Of a stretch of DNA of 15,215 bases, positions 1 to 10,000 are shown in pieces. Source of the stretch: Ichthyophonus hoferi (lineage: Eukaryota > Opisthokonta > Ichthyosporea > Ichthyophonida > Ichthyophonidae); assembly GCA_002751075.1 (NCBI GenBank), contig NAOQ01000496.1, forward strand, positions 33,258 to 48,472, read 5' to 3'. The notes under the pieces are model-generated. The model was given only the letters and a program-made list of their open reading frames with translations, ran no database searches and had not been told where the DNA came from. The position numbers and the translations under genes are program-made. How positions within the stretch are numbered: the stretch's first letter is position 1; each line of letters opens with the position of its first letter.

Positions 1-682
1 CATATTTATATATATATTTAAGTGCAAAGTGTTTTGTATATCTTTTACGAGAACGTCATATTTTTCTACAAGTACTATTCATGTATGAGCGGAATAACCG
101 GGTATTTATTATTGAGTTTTTCTTTCTTTTATACTCCGTTTTATCGCCAATGCTAACTCTCTAATTAACACCAATATTGTTAAATTCAATAACTTAAATG
201 GGCCAATTATAAATATTCACATTGGCTAATCTAACTCATGATAGGTCAAAGAGACTCACTAGAATTATCTGATCTTACCACAATACCTAAATACTATTAT
301 GTCCTTATTTAGATGTTGAATTAACACATTTTCTCGTTGATGTAATAGTGTTCATATACTGAATACCATGACAAAAGAGTCGATTTACTTATTATCTGGG
401 TTTCGATCGAGCCTTCTTATTCATCTATGGCTAGCGATCTTGTAACAATATATAATATTAAAATTAAATTGGAATTAAACCAATAGCTTTCCTCTGCTCC
501 TATAAACAACCAATGATAATGATTTATAATTTATAATACAACCCAGTATGATTGGCATGATTGCAATTTAAAATATTAAAATAGCCATAACGCAACCCCG
601 GGCAGAGCTTAAAAATTAACCGACCAAACAATCAGTCAGCATATAATATATAATTATTCCTTCATTAAGATATGCCGTACAG

Positions 683-688
683 TTTAAT
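683..688 (-). promoter_or_regulatory. candidate poly(A) signal ATTAAA
   Basis: ATTAAA on the minus strand, about 231 bases downstream of the GCN1 stop and just past the hairpin. It is the nearest AATAAA/ATTAAA hexamer I see in that direction, but such hexamers are common by chance in sequence this AT-rich. Confidence 0.25.
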
Positions 689-699
689 ATATGTATACA

Positions 700-756
700 A
701 CCATATAAGGTATTATACCATGCAAGTACTACTTGCACCAACACTCCTTATATGGT
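700..756. repeat. nested inverted repeat with two CArG-type arms
   Basis: The perfect 11-bp arms ACCATATAAGG (700-710) and CCTTATATGGT (746-756) enclose a second perfect hairpin, TGCAAGT-act-ACTTGCA (721-737). GGTATTATACC (709-719) is a third self-complementary stretch that competes with the outer arm. Each outer arm is also an exact CC(A/T)6GG box. If the 3' UTR reaches this far, the RNA could fold as a branched stem-loop. Confidence 0.75.
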
Positions 757-918
757 CATAAGGCAGAACCAACCAATCATTTACTCCCTTGCTATATAAA
801 TATGTATATCTACAAACAACGCACTGGTTTACATGGTCACTGTCTATATAGATATATTATACTACATATACATAATGGCTATTCCATATAAACTAGGCCG
901 TGATATTTAACCAATGAC

Positions 919-1002
919 CTATTCCATATCAGTCTCGTCCTCATTGGCCATTGTGGCGTCATCATCGTCACTAACATCGCCCAGGCGTTTAGGAAGAATT
1001 CT
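919..1002 (-). CDS. GCN1: GCN1 exon 34, terminal, with stop codon
   Basis: Residues 1235-1261. It begins [15 protein letters not shown] and ends ANEDETDME before TAG at 919-921. The first residues match the RRSLKKLA tail of human GCN1. The rest is a species-specific acidic tail. The acceptor is CTATAG, leaving exon start AGAATT in phase 0. Confidence 0.9.
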   Translation of the reverse strand, partial: RILPKRLGDVSDDDDATMANEDETDME

Positions 1003-4000
1003 CTATAGTTTACGGGGAAAGAAATAGAGCAATGTATAAGTGTACATAGAAGTAATTAATTAAGTAGTTTTAAAGTACCAATACCTATAGTAATTATAAT
1101 TACAAAATAGTTAACTATATATGTATCAATGATTAAGTATATATATACACTTCATTTTAATATTTTAATAATTTAAAAGCACCAATCGCTTACCTTTCCT
1201 AGATCTATCATAGATACAGAAGATCCCTGGTCCAATGTCTTGGCGTAGGACTGTTGACAGTAAACCAATTAGAATCAGCGACATAAACATATAAAGTTTT
1301 GTAACTGATAGCAAGGATCAATAAGCAGCAAGAGAAAAAATATTTAGACGCCTGATTGATCAAATAAAAACCAAAACTACCAATTAAATATAGATATATG
1401 TATTGATAGTAGCCAATCATACACTAGCCTTAGCATAGGATCCCATTTAGTATTTATTAAATTTCATAACCGAGATACTATTGGTACACACCAGTTATTA
1501 TTTATTTCCATTAATAACCACCAACCACCTACCATTAACAAGGAGTCGCCCCTCTTAATAGCCAACAGATAGATAAAAGCTCTTTCAGCGGCAATGCGTC
1601 CCGGAATGTAAGTGGACTAGGATAAGGGGGCCAATCAGAGAGCGCCCAAGTGGTGTTTAAAATATTTAAAATATATTTAAAATTAACGGGGAACATATCG
1701 ATATATATAGAGAGAGACAATTAGAGAGGATCCGATTGGCATTTAGAACATTTAAAATTCAACCGACTACATGTGCTATATCTATATATTAGTATAATAA
1801 AATATAATACAAAATACACTAATAACATCAACCTATTCTCCTCCCCCAATCATATACTCCAAAATTCTTTTACCCACCTTTACCATAGCCAATAGCGGAC
1901 CTCCCACGGCTCCCAAACTAGTCTTATGACACAACACTCCAGGCGCAAGCTTAGCACTCTGCTTCAATGCCTGGGCGGCTAACATCTAAAAATAGAAAAC
2001 ATAAATTGATTGGAATTAGACTAGGTAAATAAATTTTAATGCAGCATATTAAAATTTAATAAAACTAAAAATAATCCAATATATATATATATATATCTAA
2101 CCTCACACTCACTCAATAAAAGGCGTTTGCGTTGTCATAGCAACCATAATCTAGATCTAAACATAAAGCTCAATATACCAATGGAAAGGTAGTACCAACC
2201 TTGCTAAATATAAAATGTAATTGGGCTAAGGTAATACAATTATAATTATATATTGCAGATCGGATTGCTTAGATTAAATACAATAAAAATATAGTCAGAT
2301 GAATCACCGATCACTATGCACTTAGCGCCATATATATAGTTATAGCCCAACCAATAGGAAAAGGGAAATAAAAAGAAAAAAACATGCTTGGCCAATTAAA
2401 ATAATTAAAAATATACTTGACCAATACCTTCATAGTGTTATCTCTGGTTGCTAGGACTCTAGCTATAACAGCCAATAGATCTTCAGGGATACTATCACCG
2501 GTATGTCCCTCGACTGATCCAAGATAGGAAAGAAGATGGCAAGCTGCTCTGACGCCATTGATGCAGATATCATCCTGTCCATATAAGGTAATAAAGAGGA
2601 TAGGGTGGATTAATAAATAAGCGGTGTGCTCTGACGTCATTAATCTCAAATTAATCTAATCAGCATCTATATATCAACTTAGATACTTTACATGCATTAC
2701 ACTATATTCTACTATAACATACATTCTCATTCAACATGGCCTTGACTATAAATGGTACTATGACGTTCTGGTTGTCCATTGGGTAGATCTTCTCAGGGGC
2801 ATTCTCAGGAGCCAAGAGGGCTGAAGGAGGTGGGATATAGTTGATTATTAGTTCATCCTTCCATAGTAATTGGTCAATAGAATCAGAGATCTAGATCTAC
2901 ATACCTACAAAGGCACATATCTTGCCCTCCATGACGTCCTCAGATCCATGACTATCCGCCAATAGGGTGTGGTGAACTATGTCATTAACTCGTGATTCGT
3001 CCAGGCATTGGCCCAATAGACCAAGACATTTAGCTGCGCGATGACGGATACTGCAATACGATTGAATTACAGTTAGGTAGATAGGTAGGTCACCAAAAGA
3101 AAGATATATAGGTTACCACAATGGATAGCAGTCACTCACATCTCATTAACAACATACCAATATTCCTTTAACACCTTAATTAACCGGTTAATTTAATTGA
3201 TTACCTCATTAGTGAGTCCTCAATGGCCTCCAACAGTACTTCTTCTAAGGGGTCTTTTGTCTTGTCTGCCATCTTTTCTACGGCCTGCACCCAATAGGAG
3301 GTGAGCACAGTACATGACATTATCCCGTTATCATTGGTCCACTAACTATTATGTATGACTATATTAAGTAGGCAACACGTTATAGTACTGGACAAAATCA
3401 ACCAATGACTAGGTATTTATATATATATCCCATACTAGTCAAGTTGTTCAATGAATATAAATAGATTGATCTATCCCTATCCTATTTTCTATTGGTTTAG
3501 AGCGCATCACACGACATCATCTATCTCTCTTACCACTGGTAGAACTTCCAACAAGGCGTGTAGCATAGACTCTCTGATTGGCGCTTCACCTGATCGAACA
3601 CCATTGGCTAGATCTACCAATAAGGCATCAATACGAGTATGGATAGCAGCCAGCTGATAGGGTGAGATCACGAGAGTTAATCAGTAAATTGCTTAATTAA
3701 TTATACAGTTCCACAGCTATTAGAACATATTGACATTTGATTGGGTCTAACATGAATAGCGAGATGATTAATGGTGGGTAGAGAGGGGGGTAAATCAAAA
3801 ATTATATATATATTATGCTAATTATCTTATATTATAACAACCAATCATTAGAATTAATTTAATTAACCCTGCAATTAAATAATTAATAAATTTATCTAAA
3901 CTAATAGCCACGCATTATAACAGATCACCTGATTTCCACCACTCACCTGTCCCAATGCAACCGCGGCCCTGTCTCTAACTACCTTATTAGGGTCACTAAG

Positions 4001-7000
4001 GGCCTGAAAAGGGATTTTATTGGTTAGTATCTGCCAATCAAATCACAACATATATATATATTATACTATCCCATCCTATCCTATATCATACTATACTTTA
4101 ATATCACACAAACCTTTATAAAGGTAGTCTGTAATTGGGGCAAGAATGCCTTCAATTGAGGTCCCACTTTGCGGATCAAACCATCCAAAGTCTTGAGGAT
4201 AGTGGCCTTGATCTGCCAATCACAATACCGATTGGTTAGTGTGAATAGTAGATATGATAGGCTAGCATATATAGCCATATATAGTCATAACACACGATAG
4301 TTAACTACTAGAATATCAACATATATTTATATATATTAGACCACCCTATATATCTTTTATAGTAGTTATATAGCTATATATAGTATATACATAGATCTAC
4401 CTCCAATTAAAATAGAGATATATCTACATACCTGCCAGGCAAACCTATCAGCAATCACACGAATCAGAGGACCAGTAATCTGTTAGATAGGAGGGAGTTA
4501 TCCAGTTAGATTAAAGCAGTATCACACCATATCAAGTAATACAATACAAGTTATAATTGGAAACCAAGACAACAGAGTGTACAACAATCTATAAGTACAT
4601 GCTTTAAAACAAAGCAACCCGTGATAAACTACTATTAACTATATTTAAATCATTAAAAGCAGCACTGCCCAATACAACAAGCTCATTATATCTTAATATA
4701 GGCAATCTACTGGATTCCAAACAAAATTTAAACGATCAACTACATAACACCATTAATGTACCAATCAGCTATCTCTACACATTAGATATATTTTATCAAC
4801 CAATTCCCTACTCTTATTAAACATAACATATGCTTCCACCTTAGAAACCAACCAACTCATTCCTTTTAAAATTAAATTATTTTTCTTAAAATAATTTTTA
4901 ACATCAATCACACGTATGTATGTATCATCAGTACCATAATCTGACCAACCAATTCAACCATCTCTTTTAAAAAAATAAATTTAAAATAAAAATAGCAATA
5001 ACACGCAACTATATACCATCCAAAAAAAAATTTAAAGTTAAAATTTTAAAATAAAAATAAAAATAACAACACCCAATCATACCTGAATAACAAATGGTTT
5101 CAAGGCCACAGGTGAGGTCAAGCTAATAATATCACCCAATCCAGCTGCGGCGATCTGTCTGATCTCTGGTGATCCGTAGATCAATCCATGCAGGAACATA
5201 GGGAGGATAGGAGAGATTCCCTTGGTAACACAGAAACCAGGAAGCTCACTGACTGGTTGTCCCATTTCGTCCTTGGCTGCCATACGGAATGTGCGACGGA
5301 CCTGTTTGATTGGTTGGGTGGGTGGGGGAAGGAGGGAGAGGGAGAGAGGGAGTATAATACGTCAGAACCCGCCCAAAACTAATTTAATCAGGAGCCTAGA
5401 TCTATGCAGAATCGGTAGGTTGTTGTCATGGTAACCATGATATAGTCGTATTGATTGGCTTACAATAAAACAACCCTATACTATATAGAGCACAGCCAGT
5501 AGTATAAAGGAAGATAGAAGGATATAGAGCTAGGATTGGTGAATATAAATAAGAAAATAATAATAAAAAAGATAAAAATACCATATACATATAGGAAAAA
5601 AAGCTATAAAAAAAATAACTACCAATGAAATGTACTGGGCCTGATCCTCTTTCTTGATAACTTTGGTTACCGCATTGGCTGCATTCCAGGCTGCCTTGAC
5701 ACAGTCCTAGAATATTAAATAAATAAATAGTTAGGAGTCATTAGTGATAATTAATGAGATATCCTTGCATATATATATATAGTACCACATAGTGCCAATC
5801 TCAGCTATAAATAGCCACCAATAACCTACCTCGCTTATATCGTTAAACATCAATAAGATCTTCTGTAACAGAGAAGGAATGTGATCAGTAAAGTCCTCAG
5901 TCGTCCTTTGACAGAATAGAGCCAGCACATTGGCTGCAGTACATCTAATCTCGGAGAAATCCGATCCCATCTTCTCTAGTAGATCGACTAATACCAATGT
6001 CACACCTTGCTCGTTGTCAGTGGCCAATAGGATCTGGACAAGAGAGTCTGTAGAATATATAATGTATAGATAAAGTGTATAGTATAGTAGAATGGAAATC
6101 ATAAACGTTAATAAAATATTCTATTGGTTAATTAAAACCTGGCCATATAACTAACTACCAATGAGATTATAGATTGATGAAAGATTAATTAAAACAGGGC
6201 ATGTCATCCAATTATACACATTACCAGTACCAATCTCATTGTTTATTGGCAGTAGAATTGATCTAGAATACACCTCCCACCTAGGTCTACTATACCTAGC
6301 AGTTAATTGGTTCAGTAAACCATCTTTACCAATCATCATCCATCCATACCATCCAACAAAAATAACCCATCCCACCCTGCCTAGCAACCAAGAGCAGTGC
6401 CTACCCTGTATAGCCTCGGCTTCCTCTCCTCCATCGTTAATTGCTTCAATCAGAGCAGGAAGAATACTCCCTAGATGGCGATTAAGGGCTTGGCCTGAGA
6501 CACCAGCCAAGGCTGCTAGGGCATGGACGTTTTTACTGCACCAATAGGAGGTTAGAATTAAAATATAAAGTAGAATGGTATAGTATAATATATATATATA
6601 TATATATTGCAAAAATAATAGTAATAGGAATAGTAACCGCCAATAAGAAGTTAGTATTAAGATATAAAGTATATTAAAATCCAAATCACATAACCAACAA
6701 CCAAGCATTAAATTATATAATTATTTAAACTCACGATGTGACAGGAGGTGCCGTAAGCTTAGGAACCAAAAATGGTAATACCACAGATGACTTGACTGCC
6801 ATGATCTGACGTAATCCATCCAGGGCTCCCTCGTGTGATGCAGGATCATCCAATGATTCAAGGAGAGATGGCAGGATCTCATCAATAGCCCTGGGATTGG
6901 TGCCAGTTAATTAATTAAGTTATTAGCAATTAATTAGAAATTAAAATAGTGTTAGGTAAACGTAAATTAATATATGTATAGTATATATTATATGCGGGTT

Positions 7001-10000
7001 AATTAGTGATTATTAAGTCATTAGTGATTAATTAACAATTAAAGTAGTGGTCGATAAATGTAATATAATATAATATATGTATAGTATAGCATGAACTAAT
7101 CAAAACCACCCTTATAAAATTTAAAATTCTAATGTATCTATAACCAACCGCTAAATGTAAAGTAATATAATATAATATATATAAATATACCCTATCCACT
7201 ACACATATCACCCCTATAAAAATAAAATAAAATAAATTTTTAGCTCACCTATACCCTACAGCAGTATGTAAGGTATTAAAGGTTTGTGCGGCGGTCTCTC
7301 TAACCATTGGCTCACTATCACACAAAGCTGTGCGAACAGACGGCAACAGGGTGTTGATGTAGTAAAGTACTTGTTCCTTATTGGTGGACGACATAATCTC
7401 ACTCAGTCCCACGCAAACACCACAACGACGGTGGGCATCTGATGATTCTAGACCTATAGGAAGAGAGATTGGGAGAGATTAGAGTGGTTTGGAGATAGAA
7501 GTATAGGATAATAGTATAATAAACCAATCACAATTACAACTAATTATTTCCATATATAGCATATCACCATGGCAACCATTCACCAACCTTGTTCCAGTAT
7601 AGGAATGATCTCTGGCAACACACGATCACCCAATTTCTTTACCATATCTCCCAAGGTCCTGGCAGCAATCTATGATATGATTGGACAACATATCGATGAA
7701 CATGAAGATAAGGATAAGGTTAAACATTGGTTTAGAGAGCACCACTTAATACTCAGCTTACACTTATATGGATAGGAAAGTGAGTGTTAATCCAATTATA
7801 TTATGGAACATACCTTCTTCACCCTCTCTCTCTCTCGGCACCTACCTGTCTCTTATCATAGGTCTGGGAAGCCAAGCAAGACAACAACAGTTCCATAAGA
7901 ACTGGCATGACTTCCCTAATAGTGCGTACAGTGTTGAACACTACAACCTTCCAAATATGGAGTGCAGCCTAGCCATTTGATTGGGTGCAGGTCAGTATAA
8001 AGGATAAATATACAGCTATTAAATAAATTAGATAAACATAAACTGATTAAGTATACGCTAAAACAAGAATATTCAATTAATCAAAAATTAATTGAATATT
8101 TCTTTATATAGGTATAATCATTTAATATTATTGGTAATTATTATTAGAAATCATTACTACATATGCATTCTGGAAAGATAATTAGTAAAATCTATTGGTG
8201 TTAAATCGAAATCCAAGATAATCTATTCGTTTTCATAGTTATCTATAAATAGATTTAGATAGATTGAGAGAATAGTAGAGTAACATATATGTACTTCATA
8301 CATACCTGTCTAACCAATAAGGAAACATCGCTTCTGGCCATAAATAGACCAGCGAATACCCTGTGAGATCTCTCCTCTCCCAGGACTTTCATAATGGCAT
8401 GACGTGATTCTATTGGTGGAGAGAAGGAGATATGATGTCATTATGAGGTCATAGTCCGCTTTCTTAGAATTATAATCTAAACCAGCTTTAGTATAAATCA
8501 AAATACATCAAAACATTATTAAAAACCAAATGCTGCCCAATGGTTGGCTCTAATATAATGATTAAAATCGTATACTAAACCAATAATCAATCACAAATCA
8601 TCTGTCATGCTTCTTATTGAAGAAATATCACTGATCAATTATCATCCATAACTACATTACCCCACTTAGATTTATCGCCCTCTATATAACCTTCTCTCAC
8701 TGGCTTTTTATAAAGCCAGTGATTTCTATTGGCTTATCTTATAAAAGATATATATATATATCAACTAATTACCTTCGGTTCCGAAGTTATCGTCATCGTG
8801 GGCAGACGCAGTACTCTTCTTACCTGATTGGCCAGAAATACGGAATAGTAGATCACCTAATAAGGAAAGAAAATTAGTACTATATATGGTAGTAGTAATA
8901 TAATAGTAATAGAAAAAGTAATAATAATTCTAATAATAACCCAGAGTATAAGTAAATAAACAAACTAGAAATGTAATTATTATAATTACTATATATATAA
9001 GCACAGATGTAATAGGATTGGCTCAGATTATAACCATAAATGTAACAGAACAGTAACCAACCGAGATATTTATAGCAACATCATAACTTACCCAATAGGT
9101 GAACAGAGCTCTGACGAATACGCCAACTGTCATCAAATAGACCTGAGTAAGACGATGAGTTAATTAATTAATTATTGACTAATGAGAAGGATACCCATTG
9201 GCTATTCATAGACGTGGCATTTATTGATATCGTTTTAATTAGGTACCAATAATTTACTGGTACCAATCATTTACTTCAGTGAAAGTTGATACTAATTGCT
9301 GAATGGTCAATCAGATTATTAAAAAACTGATTATAAACCAATGGTCATATATTACTGCTTGCATTCTTTTTCTTACTTAATCGAATCAAATTGGGAATTT
9401 CATTTTATTTTAAAATAGTAATAAGGCAGTCATACCAATAAGAAGCCTTCCATATATGTTTGGTGCGCTGTGCATCACTTAAACCAACGCATAGCACACC
9501 ATATCCTAGCAGATAAAACATATCGATAGAGATCCACTAATAAGAGGGTTACTAGAATCCAATCATATCACCATAATATAATATGCACGGTTACAAAGAG
9601 CCAATTAAAACATAAATGTATATTTTTTTAACCTTTTGAACATATAATTATAATTATCACAATATACATTTTCAAGATTATACCATATACGATCATCAGA
9701 TTTTTAAAGTTTTAAAACAATTTTAAAGAATTTTAAAGATGGTACCCTTCCTCAACTCAGATATCAAAGCAAATTTAAAAAACATTTAAAAATTTAAAGC
9801 ACCTACCCTTCTCCAATGCAGGCAAGAAGATATCAACTGAGGTTTCACTGTAGTTGTTGACAATCATTTGTCCTGCTCTGAGGGCAGCATCGCGCACTGA
9901 TTCGCTCTCATCTGCTAGACCTCTCAGGATTGGTGCAAGGATGTGGGGAATGTAGGGCTGTGAATGGGTAAAAATCAGTCAGGCATACAAGTATAAGAGA

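Larger units (their letters stand above)
1..918. other. GCN1 3' UTR and downstream flank, no second gene seen
   Basis: About 918 bases of AT-rich sequence downstream of the GCN1 stop. No open frame on either strand resembles a known protein, and no splice-bounded exon was found. It holds the nested hairpin at 700-756, one ATTAAA-type poly(A) signal candidate and many A/T runs. How much is transcribed as 3' UTR cannot be told from sequence. Confidence 0.7.
5302..5622. other. intron 21 (321 bp)
   Basis: Contains the G-run cluster at 5316-5350, an X-box-like palindrome at 5422-5435 and A-rich sequence before the exon 21 donor. The plus-strand frames here are shadows of exon 22 and its pyrimidine tract. 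Confidence 0.85.
9143..9806. other. intron 11 (664 bp, longest complete intron)
   Basis: Contains the 17-bp tandem duplication at 9242-9275, an imperfect inverted repeat at 9451-9524, and a cluster of TTTAAA/TTTTAAA words at 9700-9800 next to the exon 11 donor. No coding sequence. Confidence 0.85.

Noticed and set aside
2632-2639. TGACGTCA full CRE palindrome (also at 11471-11478 inside exon 8)
   Set aside because: One copy is intronic, one is coding. A link to ATF-type factors of the same stress pathway is tempting but has no support from position.
2815-2835. Alternative donors or acceptors around exons 28-29 giving longer exons
   Set aside because: Only GTATGT after exon 28 keeps phase with exon 29 and the conserved reading; the overlapping GTAGGT breaks it.
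6239-6547. 102-codon plus-strand open frame
   Set aside because: It is antisense to exon 19 and its flanking introns, has no recognisable domain, and the minus strand reads clear GCN1 there.
7569-7980. Two plus-strand open frames of about 70 codons
   Set aside because: They are antisense shadows of exons 15 and 16.
9451-9524. Possible tRNA or small transposon at the imperfect inverted repeat
   Set aside because: No tRNA arms or A/B boxes could be laid out, and no target-site duplication or terminal motif was found.
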